DNA from: Dehalococcoidales bacterium
GTDB taxonomy: Bacteria; Chloroflexota; Dehalococcoidia; Dehalococcoidales; RBG-16-60-22
Reading direction: 5' to 3'
Assembly (NCBI GenBank): GCA_030639445.1
Contig: DAOWCR010000049.1
Span: 1-8,161, forward strand
DNA length: 8,161 bases
In this document: one piece after another, positions 1 through 6,495 of the stretch
Position numbering within the stretch: the first letter of the stretch is position 1
Layout of the letters: each line of letters opens with the position of its first letter
The notes under the pieces: model-generated
What the model was told of the DNA's origin: nothing
The model's input: only the letters and a program-made list of their open reading frames with translations
The model's database searches: none
Position numbers and translations under genes: made by a program

Positions 1-994
1 CCACGATAATAGCGCCCACCTTTTCTTCCACCAGGGTATCCGACTGCTGGAAATCAATAGCCTGGACCGGGCAAACCTCCTGGCAGGCCCGGCACTGGTT
101 GCCATTGAAATGGAGGCAGGACTGGTGATCAATTACCGGCCGCGGTGGGACGGCCTGAGGAAAGGGAAGATAGATGGCTGTTCGTTGAGAGAGACCCCGC
201 TCAAATTCAGAAGGCACGGTGATGGGGCAGCTTCCCAGGCAGAGTCCACAATAGTTACACTTTTCTTTATCGACAAAGGAAGCCTTCTGCCAGAGGCTCA
301 CCTGGAAATTGCCCACGTATCCGGTGACTTCCTCCACCTCAGAGTAGACATAGAGCTTTATCCTGGGGTGCGCCGCCACCTTTTCCATCACGGGCACTAC
401 CAGACCGGTAACATTTTCCAGAGTAGGAAAAGTCCTTGATAGCTGGGTGGCATGCCCGCCGATGGTGGGGCTTTTTTCCACCAGGACTACTTCGTAGCTA
501 CCATCGGCGATATCCAGGGCCGTTTGCATGCCGGCGATTCCGGCCCCGATGATGAGGACCCTTTTCGTCAGCGGGACGACCATGGGAGTTAGGGCCAAAT
601 TGCGCCGCACTTTCTCAATGACCGCCTTGATGATGGCTACCGCTTTTTTGGTCGCCATTTCTTTATCGGCCAGATGGGGCCAGCTACACTGTTCCCTGAT
701 ATTGGCTATCTCACAATGATAAGGGTTTAGCCCTTCGGAAGCCGCCAGATTACGGAAGGTATGCTCGTGTAACGAGGGAGAACAGTTGCTCATGACAATG
801 CCATCGAGATTCTTTTCCCGGATAGCCTTCCGGACTATCTCCTGCCCCGGGTCGGAGCACATATAGATATAATGCTCGGCATAAGCCACCCCCGGGTAAT
901 TACTTATCTGTTCTATAACTTTGGCCACGTCCACCGAGCCGGCGATATTCAGCCCGCAGTGACAGACGAAAACCCCGATTCTTTTTCCTCTCAT
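1..994 (-). CDS. hdrA: HdrA-like FAD/iron-sulfur oxidoreductase (5' part; C-terminus beyond left edge)
   Basis: HdrA is the FAD-containing, electron-bifurcating subunit of cytoplasmic heterodisulfide reductase-type complexes. About 331 residues are visible, open to the window edge; complete HdrA proteins are usually around 650. In order: an HdrA N-terminal domain (roughly 1-135) with VFVCHCG at 9-14, YMCSDPGQ at 44-51, SNCSP at 69-73 and REQCSW at 100-105; an FAD Rossmann start GAGIAG at 150-155; EKSPTIGGH at 173-181; then an inserted ferredoxin region with Cys 246, 249, 252, 256 and a second set Cys 293, 301, 304, 308. The reading resumes toward the flavin fold (KVGAIIV) at the edge. Oddly, the stretch after FPTL (residues 188-203) has no cysteine, whereas the neighbouring HdrA has TLDCPQC there. 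The start is ATG at 994, overlapping the upstream hdrA stop by 4 nt (ATGA), with a GGAGGGG sequence about 10 nt upstream. This implies translation coupled to the upstream gene. The assignment to HdrA is firm; the acceptor is unknown. Confidence 0.9.
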   Translation of the reverse strand, partial: MRGKRIGVFVCHCGLNIAGSVDVAKVIEQISNYPGVAYAEHYIYMCSDPGQEIVRKAIREKNLDGIVMSNCSPSLHEHTFRNLAASEGLNPYHCEIANIREQCSWPHLADKEMATKKAVAIIKAVIEKVRRNLALTPMVVPLTKRVLIIGAGIAGMQTALDIADGSYEVVLVEKSPTIGGHATQLSRTFPTLENVTGLVVPVMEKVAAHPRIKLYVYSEVEEVTGYVGNFQVSLWQKASFVDKEKCNYCGLCLGSCPITVPSEFERGLSQRTAIYLPFPQAVPPRPVIDHQSCLHFNGNQCRACQEVCPVQAIDFQQSDTLVEEKVGAIIV

Positions 995-3726
995 CTCGGC
1001 CCCACCCCTCCCGACACCGGTTCACCGGTTGAGAACAAGGCAAGAACCTTGCTGGCAGCCCCGCTTGCCTGGGCGACCGAGTCAGGGATATCCCTGGGTC
1101 CTTGAGCCGTGCCGGCAACATAGATGCCCGGTACCGATGTCTCCAGAGGATTCAGCTTGGGGTGAACTTCGGTGATAAAGCCGTATTCATCGATAGCGAT
1201 GCCCAACCTTTGCGCCAGCTCTTGGCCCGCCGGGTCAGACACCATCGCCAGCCCCAGGACTACCAGGTCACAGGAAATATCAACGTTCTTTCCGGAGAGA
1301 GTATCCACCCCGCAGACTTTAAGCTTTTCCCCGTCCCGGAACACACGGGACACTCTTCCCCTCAGGTACAGGACCCCGTCCTCTTCCACCGCCCTCTGCA
1401 CAAACTCTTCGTAGCCCTTTCCGGTGCTGCGGACGTCCATATAGAAAATATACGCCTGGCCGTCGGGGACGGCATGCTTGTGAAGCATGGCCATCTTGAC
1501 CAGGTACATACAGCAGACTCTGGAGCAATAGGGAACACCATGCTCGGGGTCGCGGGAGCCCACACAGGAGATAAAGACCACTTCCCTGGGTATTTTCTGG
1601 TCGGAGGGTCTCATCACCACCCCGGCAGTGGAACCTCCGGGGCAGAGGATTCTTTCAAATTGAATTCCTTCCAGGATATCGGGGTCCGGTTCAAACTCGG
1701 CAATTGCCTCCCTGGGGATAAGCTCAAATCCAGTGGCCAGTACGATAGCGCCTACTTCCAGTTCCTCGTACCGTTCTACCATCTGGTGGTCGATAACTTT
1801 TGGTTCGCAAACCTTCTCACAGGAGCGGCATTCGGAGCAACCAGGACAGGCGAGGCACCTCCCGGCCTCTCTGATGGCTTCCTCCTCGCTTAACCCCAGG
1901 GCCACCTCTCGAAAATTGCCCGTCCTCTGGGCTGGCGGGACTGCCGGCATGTCGGTTCTCCTCTGCTGGCTGATACCCGCCATGTCCACTTTCAATTCAC
2001 TTACCGGCAGTCCGGCATCTTCCCGGTCTATTGTCAGGCTCTCCCCACGCAAATACCGGTCAATGGAGATGGCGGCCCTCCGGCCGGCCGCCAGGGCATC
2101 AATTACCGTATTGGGACCGGTCACCACGTCCCCACCGGCGAAAATGCCATCGGCCGTGGTCTGAAGTGTCGTATCATCGACTTCAAGTCGATTCCCGGGC
2201 TTCAATCCTATCCTAATTTCACTACCGAGAAAGGCTACGTCAGGGACCTGCCCGATGGCGGGAATTATCATGTCGGCTTCCAGGAAGAATTCCGAGCCCT
2301 CCACCGGAATGGAGCGCCTTCTTCCGCTCTCATCGGGGGGGCCCAGCTTGGTCCTGAGGCACTCTATGCCCCTGACCCTGCCATTCTCGCCCACGATTCT
2401 GACCGGGTCTGTCAGGTAACTGATTTTTATTCCTTCTCCCTCGGCCTCAATAACCTCGCCGGGGATAGCCGGCATTTCTTCCCGGGAGCGGCGGTAAACT
2501 ATGGATACTGTTTTCGCCCCCAGCCGATACGCTGTCCTCGCCGCATCGATGGCGGCATTACCACCCCCCACCACCACCACCCTTTCCCCCACCTCGGACT
2601 TACCATTCAGGTTCACTTCTCTCAGAAAATCAATACCGTGTTTCACCCCGGCCAGGTCCTCCCCTTCCACCCCCAGTTTAGCGCTGACATGGGCACCTGC
2701 GGCAATAAATACGGTGTTGAACTCGTCCTTTAGGGCTGCCAGAGTTACCTGCTCCCCAATGGTGGTGTCAAACCTGATAGCCACCCCCATTTTCTGAATA
2801 AGGCTGACCTCCTTCTCCAGTATATCCCGGGGCAGGCGATATTCTGGGATACCGGCCCTCATCATCCCTCCGGCTGCGGGTAAAGCCTCAAAGATAGTCA
2901 CCTGGTAGCCCATTTTTCTGAGTTCATAGGCCGCCATAAGACCGGCCGGGCCAGCACCGATAATGGCAACCTTCCCTTCCCTTTCCGAGGCTATAGTCAG
3001 GTCAGCGGCCGGCTCCTTTTCCTGGTCGGCCACAAATCTTTTCAAATCATTGATGGCCAGGGGCATATCCATCTCCCCCCTGAGGCACTGGCTTTCACAG
3101 GGATGAGTACATATCCGCCCACAAATTCCAGGAAAGGGGGTTTTCTCCCGGACAAGGTTTAAGGCCTCGGTGAATCTACCCTGGGAGATTAAGGCAACAT
3201 ACCCCTGGGCATTGACCTGCAGGGGACAGGCCGCCCGGCAGGGAGCAATCCCCTTCTTGTCCACCGTGAAGACCGCGGGCACCGCCTGGCCGAAGGGCTT
3301 ATAGATTGCTTTCTGCTTGGCGATGCCGCGCTCGAATTCGCTATATACTTCCACCGGGCAGACATTAGCACATTCGCCACAGCCGGTACACTTTTCCCAA
3401 TCGACATAAGGGGATTTTCTTTTAACTCGGACCGTAAAGTGCCCCATCTGACCGGAGACCTGCGCCACTTCTGAGTAAGTCAGGAGCTTTATCTTGGGGT
3501 GTTGCCCGACCTCCACCATCTTCGGGGTCAGGATACATTGGGGGCAGTCCAGGGTCGGAAATACTTCCGAATATTGAATCATATGCCCGCCAATGCTGGG
3601 GCTTTTCTCCACCAGGAACACCTCATGGCCGGCGTCAGCGATGTCCAGAGCCGCCTGAATGCCGGCGACGCCGCCGCCAATCACCAGAGCTTTCCGGGTA
3701 ACCGGCGTCTCAACGTGGTTCTCCAC
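991..3726 (-). CDS. hdrA: HdrA-like protein with inserted GltD/NfnB-type NAD(P)H oxidoreductase module
   Basis: A 911-residue fusion flavoprotein. It opens directly with the HdrA flavin fold: GGGVAG at 17-22, SIGGHMIQYSEVFPTLDCPQC at 44-64, and one [4Fe-4S] motif Cys 113/116/119/123. Where a second ferredoxin motif would normally follow, a GltD-like module is inserted (about 155-645): an N-terminal double-cluster domain (Cys 163, 167, 202, 206, 210, 214), FAD site GAGPAG at 257-262, NAD(P) site GGGNAA at 387-392 followed by YRRSREEMP at 411-419 (arginines typical of NADPH binders in this family), FAD-closing GIFAGGDVVTGPNTV at 527-541, and cysteines 624-640. HdrA then resumes (from about 657) with CVGSRD and YCSRVCC (Cys 721, 734, 738, 739) and ends at GIYVAGTAQGPRDIPDSVAQ. 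The usual HdrA N-terminal domain and C-terminal two-cluster ferredoxin domain are both absent. The start is GTG, with AAGG about 10 nt upstream; the in-frame stretch above it contains no ATG before a TAG. It lies 36 nt after hdrB. It probably links NADP(H) to the Hdr complex (inference). Confidence 0.92.
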   Translation of the reverse strand: MENHVETPVTRKALVIGGGVAGIQAALDIADAGHEVFLVEKSPSIGGHMIQYSEVFPTLDCPQCILTPKMVEVGQHPKIKLLTYSEVAQVSGQMGHFTVRVKRKSPYVDWEKCTGCGECANVCPVEVYSEFERGIAKQKAIYKPFGQAVPAVFTVDKKGIAPCRAACPLQVNAQGYVALISQGRFTEALNLVREKTPFPGICGRICTHPCESQCLRGEMDMPLAINDLKRFVADQEKEPAADLTIASEREGKVAIIGAGPAGLMAAYELRKMGYQVTIFEALPAAGGMMRAGIPEYRLPRDILEKEVSLIQKMGVAIRFDTTIGEQVTLAALKDEFNTVFIAAGAHVSAKLGVEGEDLAGVKHGIDFLREVNLNGKSEVGERVVVVGGGNAAIDAARTAYRLGAKTVSIVYRRSREEMPAIPGEVIEAEGEGIKISYLTDPVRIVGENGRVRGIECLRTKLGPPDESGRRRSIPVEGSEFFLEADMIIPAIGQVPDVAFLGSEIRIGLKPGNRLEVDDTTLQTTADGIFAGGDVVTGPNTVIDALAAGRRAAISIDRYLRGESLTIDREDAGLPVSELKVDMAGISQQRRTDMPAVPPAQRTGNFREVALGLSEEEAIREAGRCLACPGCSECRSCEKVCEPKVIDHQMVERYEELEVGAIVLATGFELIPREAIAEFEPDPDILEGIQFERILCPGGSTAGVVMRPSDQKIPREVVFISCVGSRDPEHGVPYCSRVCCMYLVKMAMLHKHAVPDGQAYIFYMDVRSTGKGYEEFVQRAVEEDGVLYLRGRVSRVFRDGEKLKVCGVDTLSGKNVDISCDLVVLGLAMVSDPAGQELAQRLGIAIDEYGFITEVHPKLNPLETSVPGIYVAGTAQGPRDIPDSVAQASGAASKVLALFSTGEPVSGGVGPR

Positions 3727-3762
3727 GATCTTGATTACCTTGACCCTTTCCTATTTTGCAAA

Positions 3763-4641
3763 TCAGACGAGTAGTCTCTTGTCTTCGAGGAGGGGGAGGG
3801 GGTCAGCATAGTTCAGCTCAAGATGACATACCCTGGAGTCAAGCGCCAGGGCGAGTGCCAGAAGCTGGCTGAAATAGAAGACAGGCATGCCGGTGAAATC
3901 GATATACTTCTGCTTGAGCTCTGCTTGTCTCTGGCCCAGGTTGAAATAGCATAAGGGGCAGGTCAGGACCAAAGCCTCAGCGCCCCTCTTCAGGGCGGAG
4001 CTCAGTATGTCCCAGGCACGCTGGGTAACCGAATCGGGGTTGCTGATAATCTGAAAAGAGCCACAGCATTCGGTGCTGAAAGGGAAGTCCACCACTTCGG
4101 CCCCGATGGCCTCCATCAGCTGATGAAGTATCGCCGGCCTTTCCACCCGGTCTATGGCTATCTCCTGGGGCCGCAGCAGGGTACAGCCGTAATAGGGTGC
4201 CACCCGCAAACCCTGTAGAGGAACCTTTACCTTGGCCGATATATTGTCCCACCCGATATCGTCCCTGAGTACCTCTAGGAGGTGGACTACCGCCACTTCC
4301 CCCTGATAGTCTTTTTCTTCTTCCATGAAGTCGTTAAGCGTCCGCCGTTTTACCTCGTCCCGCTGCACCAGCTGGTTTGCCCTCTTCAGAGTGTTGTAAC
4401 AGAAGGAGCACAGGGTACTCACTTTATCCGCTCCCTGCTCATGGACCCGGATGAGATTGCGCACCGGGGCCAAGTGGTGCGCCAGGTCGTCATCCGCCAG
4501 TGAATAGACGGCACCACAGCAGTTCCAGCGCGAGATTTCCACCAGGTTAACGCCCAGGGCAGCCATGGCCGCCACCGCCGGGGCTTCCAGGCCTTTGGCT
4601 TTGGTCTTCAGGGTACATCCGGGGTAATAGCTCAAGTCCAT
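3763..4641 (-). CDS. hdrB: Heterodisulfide reductase-type subunit B (HdrB), two CCG domains
   Basis: HdrB is the soluble catalytic subunit that reduces disulfides at two non-cubane [4Fe-4S] clusters held by CCG domains. Both cysteine motifs are complete here. Counting from the ATG at 4641 (292 residues), the first is Cys 9, then Cys-Cys-Gly at 41-43, then Cys 78 and 81 (spacing C-X31-CC-X35-CXXC). The second is Cys 153, Cys-Cys-Gly at 192-194, then Cys 228 and 231 (C-X38-CC-X34-CXXC). Length is normal for the family. There are no membrane segments, as expected for the cytoplasmic form. A longer reading from TTG at 4653, overlapping the hdrC stop, adds four residues. I prefer the ATG because a GAGAG sequence sits 5 nt upstream of it. 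The gene follows hdrC and precedes the GltD-containing hdrA, the usual company for this subunit. The natural disulfide is unknown; CoM-S-S-CoB should not be assumed without evidence of a methanogen-type host. Confidence 0.93.
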   Translation of the reverse strand: MDLSYYPGCTLKTKAKGLEAPAVAAMAALGVNLVEISRWNCCGAVYSLADDDLAHHLAPVRNLIRVHEQGADKVSTLCSFCYNTLKRANQLVQRDEVKRRTLNDFMEEEKDYQGEVAVVHLLEVLRDDIGWDNISAKVKVPLQGLRVAPYYGCTLLRPQEIAIDRVERPAILHQLMEAIGAEVVDFPFSTECCGSFQIISNPDSVTQRAWDILSSALKRGAEALVLTCPLCYFNLGQRQAELKQKYIDFTGMPVFYFSQLLALALALDSRVCHLELNYADPLPLLEDKRLLV

Positions 4642-4646
4642 GTCGT

Positions 4647-4651
4647 CTCTC
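4647..4651 (-). promoter_or_regulatory. Ribosome binding site favouring the hdrB ATG
   Basis: GAGAG lies 5 nt upstream of the ATG at 4641, inside the end of hdrC. It supports that ATG over the TTG at 4653 as the hdrB start. Confidence 0.45.
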
Positions 4652-5057
4652 AAGCGGTGTGCTTCCGGAAGCCGCCCACCAGAGCTATCTGAGGCATTTC
4701 ACCCAGCGCGTCAGGCGGGATTTTGGCCGCGGCCACATAGTCGATGTTCCTTCTCAGGGTAAGGAGCCTTACCGCCTCCATCAACCGGCCCAGGTCGACT
4801 CCCCGCGGGCAGCGGACGGAACAGGTAAGGCAGGAGGCACAAATCCAGGGAGTTTTTGACTTGGCGATATCCTCTTCTATCCCTAGCTGCACCAGCCGGA
4901 TAATCTGGTTGGGCAGCCAGTCCATGGCAAAGGCCATGGGGCAGCCCGCCGAGCACTTGCCGCACTGGTTACAAGAAAGAACGCTCTCTCCGCTGATTTC
5001 CGCCACTTTTTTGACAAAATCGCTTTGGAACGTCTGACCGGATATCTCGATTCTCAT
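4650..5057 (-). CDS. hdrC: Heterodisulfide reductase-type subunit C (HdrC), double [4Fe-4S] protein
   Basis: HdrC is the small iron-sulfur subunit that passes electrons between HdrA and HdrB. The 135-residue protein has two classic motifs: Cys 29, 32, 35, 39-Pro (CNQCGKCSAGCP) and Cys 73, 76, 79, 83-Pro (CASCLTCSVRCP). The linker is helical in character, as in the family. It lacks the transmembrane or long CCG extension seen in some HdrC/GlpC relatives, so it is the cytosolic type. It is the first gene of the minus-strand operon, and its stop lies just upstream of the hdrB start. No Shine-Dalgarno sequence is visible before the ATG at 5057. A candidate promoter whose predicted transcription start is only about 2 nt upstream suggests a leaderless message. 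Confidence 0.92.
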   Translation of the reverse strand: MRIEISGQTFQSDFVKKVAEISGESVLSCNQCGKCSAGCPMAFAMDWLPNQIIRLVQLGIEEDIAKSKTPWICASCLTCSVRCPRGVDLGRLMEAVRLLTLRRNIDYVAAAKIPPDALGEMPQIALVGGFRKHTA

Positions 5058-5067
5058 CTTTTAAAAG
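5058..5067. repeat. Perfect 10-bp palindrome at the hdrC start
   Basis: CTTTTAAAAG is its own reverse complement. It sits immediately upstream of the hdrC ATG, spanning the predicted start of transcription. It could be an operator half-site cluster, or simply AT-rich promoter sequence that is palindromic by chance. Confidence 0.25.
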
Positions 5068-5094
5068 TTTAGCAAAAACCGCCCGAAGGTTCAA
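5066..5094 (-). promoter_or_regulatory. Candidate promoter for the hdrCBA operon
   Basis: Read on the minus strand, a -35-like TTGAAC (5094-5089) and a -10-like TAAACT (5071-5066) are separated by exactly 17 nt. Each matches the sigma-70 consensus at 4 of 6 positions. Transcription would begin around 5059 on an A, about 2 nt before the hdrC ATG, giving an essentially leaderless message. This fits the lack of a ribosome binding site. It assumes a bacterial sigma-70 type host. Confidence 0.4.
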
Positions 5095-5105
5095 ATCAAA
5101 AGACA

Positions 5106-5119
5106 GGGTTAGCGGGTTA
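5106..5119. repeat. Short direct repeat upstream of the kor promoter
   Basis: GGGTTA occurs twice with an 8-nt period (GGGTTAGCGGGTTA), just upstream of the kor -35 element. That position suits an activator or regulator site, but such a short repeat could be chance. Confidence 0.25.
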
Positions 5120-5121
5120 CC

Positions 5122-5150
5122 TTGTGCTCCGCCTCGTATTGAGATATAAT
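5122..5150 (+). promoter_or_regulatory. Promoter of the korDABC operon
   Basis: TTGTGC at 5122-5127 and a perfect TATAAT at 5145-5150 are separated by 17 nt, the ideal sigma-70 spacing. Predicted transcription starts near 5157, leaving about 9 nt before the korD ATG at 5166. There is no Shine-Dalgarno sequence in that leader. Confidence 0.6.
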
Positions 5151-5165
5151 ACTAATCGTACTCCC

Positions 5166-5393
5166 ATGAACAAGGTTGAAATCTATCGGGGGTGGTGCAA
5201 GAAATGCGGCATTTGCATCGCCTTCTGCCCCGAAGCGGTCCTGGAAGCCGACGAAGCCTTGTATCCCACTGTAAAAGACCCCGAAAAGTGCAACGGGTGC
5301 CGGTTATGCGAAATGAGATGCCCGGACTTTGCCATCGTGGTGTACCGTAATGAGGAAAGCTACCCGGAAACAGATTCTTCTCCAGGGAAATGA
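5166..5393 (+). CDS. korD: 2-oxoacid:ferredoxin oxidoreductase delta (ferredoxin-like) subunit
   Basis: A 75-residue ferredoxin-type protein with two [4Fe-4S] motifs: Cys 11, 14, 17, 21-Pro (CKKCGICIAFCP) and Cys 42, 45, 48, 52-Pro (CNGCRLCEMRCP). In Kor-type complexes this subunit carries electrons from the thiamine pyrophosphate site toward external ferredoxin. It is first in a korD-A-B-C order, which is common for four-subunit 2-oxoglutarate:ferredoxin oxidoreductases. I chose the ATG at 5166, where homology-like sequence (MNKVEIYRGWCKKCG) begins. A longer reading from GTG at 5124 would place the promoter -10 box inside the gene, and the added residues look unrelated. The end of the gene overlaps korA by 44 nt. 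Confidence 0.9.
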   Translation: MNKVEIYRGWCKKCGICIAFCPEAVLEADEALYPTVKDPEKCNGCRLCEMRCPDFAIVVYRNEESYPETDSSPGK

Positions 5394-6495
5394 AGCCTGC
5401 GCCAAAGGCGCACTCATGGCCGGCTGCTGTTTCTACGCGGGATATCCCATCACTCCGGCCACGGAAATCATGGAGATTATGGCCAGGGACCTGCCCCGGG
5501 CCGGAGGCATCTTCATCCAGATGGAAGATGAAATCGCCAGCCTGGGCGCCGTTATCGGTGCCTCTCTGGCGGGCGCCAAGAGCATGACGGCAACCAGCGG
5601 GCCGGGATTCTCCCTGATGCAAGAGCACATCGGTTTCGCCTGTATGGCCGAAGTCCCCTGTGTCATTGCCGATATAATGCGGGCTGGGCCAAGCACCGGC
5701 CTGCCCACCCAGGCGTCTCAGAGCGATGTCATGCAGGCCCGCTGGGGGACTCACGGTGACCACCCTATTATTGCCCTGGCCCCCTCCTCGGTCTACGAGT
5801 GCCTGGAACTCACCGTCCAGGCCTTTAACCTTTCGGAAAGATACCGCACTCCGATAATTTTACTCATTGACGAGGCAGTAGCGCATATGAGAGAAGGGAT
5901 AGTCCTGCCTTCTCCCGGGGACATCGAGATTGAGGAAAGGCCCCACCCCACCGTTCCCCCCGAGTGGTATATTCCCTACGCTGACCCGGGCACCGGTGTC
6001 CCGCCGATGTCTGCCTTCGGGGACGGCTACCGCTACCACGTGACCGGTCTGTATCATGACGTACGGGGTTATCCCACCATCCGGGCGGATGAAGTGGAGC
6101 CTTTGATCCACCGACTTTTCTCGAAGATATCAAGAGACTTCGACCATCTCCAGTGGTTCGATTCTTATTACACCGAAGACGCCCGGATAACGGTAATCGC
6201 CTACGGCTGCGTTAGCCGCGCGGCGCTGCGGGCGATCAAGGAGGCCCGGGAAAAGGGACTCAAGGTGGGACTTATCAAGCTTAAAGTTATCTGGCCCTTT
6301 ATGCACTGCACTATCGCCAAAATCCTGGAAAACTCGCCAAAAGTCCTGGTGCCGGAGATAAATTTCGGGCAGATTTCCCGCGAGGTAAAAAGAGTAAATC
6401 AGGGTAAGTGCGAAGTAGCCACCTTGAACAAGGTGGACGGCACCATACTGACCCCTCCGGAGATACTCCGTAAACTCGAGGAGATGTACTCGTGA
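5350..6495 (+). CDS. korA: 2-oxoacid:ferredoxin oxidoreductase subunit alpha (probably 2-oxoglutarate)
   Basis: This subunit helps form the CoA and 2-oxoacid site of the enzyme that converts a 2-oxoacid plus CoA and oxidised ferredoxin into acyl-CoA, CO2 and reduced ferredoxin. The 381-residue protein shows LLQGNEACAKGALMAG near the N-terminus, YPITPATE at 32-39, TSGPGFSLMQEHIG at 82-95 and RAGPSTGLPTQASQSD at 111-126, all signatures of the KorA/VorB family. The C-terminal transketolase-like domain (about 275-381) is present. The gamma domain is not fused; it is encoded by korC. The ATG at 5350 is preferred over an upstream TTG at 5329, since family similarity begins just after it. No strong ribosome binding site is visible, so coupling to korD is likely. 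Substrate choice between 2-oxoglutarate and branched-chain oxoacids cannot be settled from motifs. The sucC/sucD remnant downstream favours 2-oxoglutarate. Confidence 0.88.
   Translation: MRKATRKQILLQGNEACAKGALMAGCCFYAGYPITPATEIMEIMARDLPRAGGIFIQMEDEIASLGAVIGASLAGAKSMTATSGPGFSLMQEHIGFACMAEVPCVIADIMRAGPSTGLPTQASQSDVMQARWGTHGDHPIIALAPSSVYECLELTVQAFNLSERYRTPIILLIDEAVAHMREGIVLPSPGDIEIEERPHPTVPPEWYIPYADPGTGVPPMSAFGDGYRYHVTGLYHDVRGYPTIRADEVEPLIHRLFSKISRDFDHLQWFDSYYTEDARITVIAYGCVSRAALRAIKEAREKGLKVGLIKLKVIWPFMHCTIAKILENSPKVLVPEINFGQISREVKRVNQGKCEVATLNKVDGTILTPPEILRKLEEMYS
6478..6483 (+). promoter_or_regulatory. Ribosome binding site of korB
   Basis: GAGGAG lies 8 nt before the GTG at 6492, inside the last codons of korA. 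It supports GTG as the real korB start. Confidence 0.7.

Noticed and set aside
1102..1893. Long plus-strand open frame (263 codons) opposite hdrA
   Set aside because: It is antisense to well-conserved HdrA coding sequence, its translation has no recognisable motif, and it arises from the GC-biased codon use of the real gene.
991..3726. The HdrA-GltD fusion as an assembly chimera or two genes joined by error
   Set aside because: HdrA sequence flanks the GltD module on both sides in one uninterrupted frame, and the joins fall in ferredoxin-like linkers, which fits a real insertion better than a misjoin.
5124..5165. Longer korD start at GTG 5124
   Set aside because: It would place the TATAAT box within the coding sequence, and the added residues do not resemble a ferredoxin N-terminus; ATG 5166 fits.
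5152..5763. Minus-strand open frame (203 codons) opposite korD and korA
   Set aside because: It covers the iron-sulfur and YPITP-coding regions of real genes in antisense and would run through the divergent promoter; no family features.
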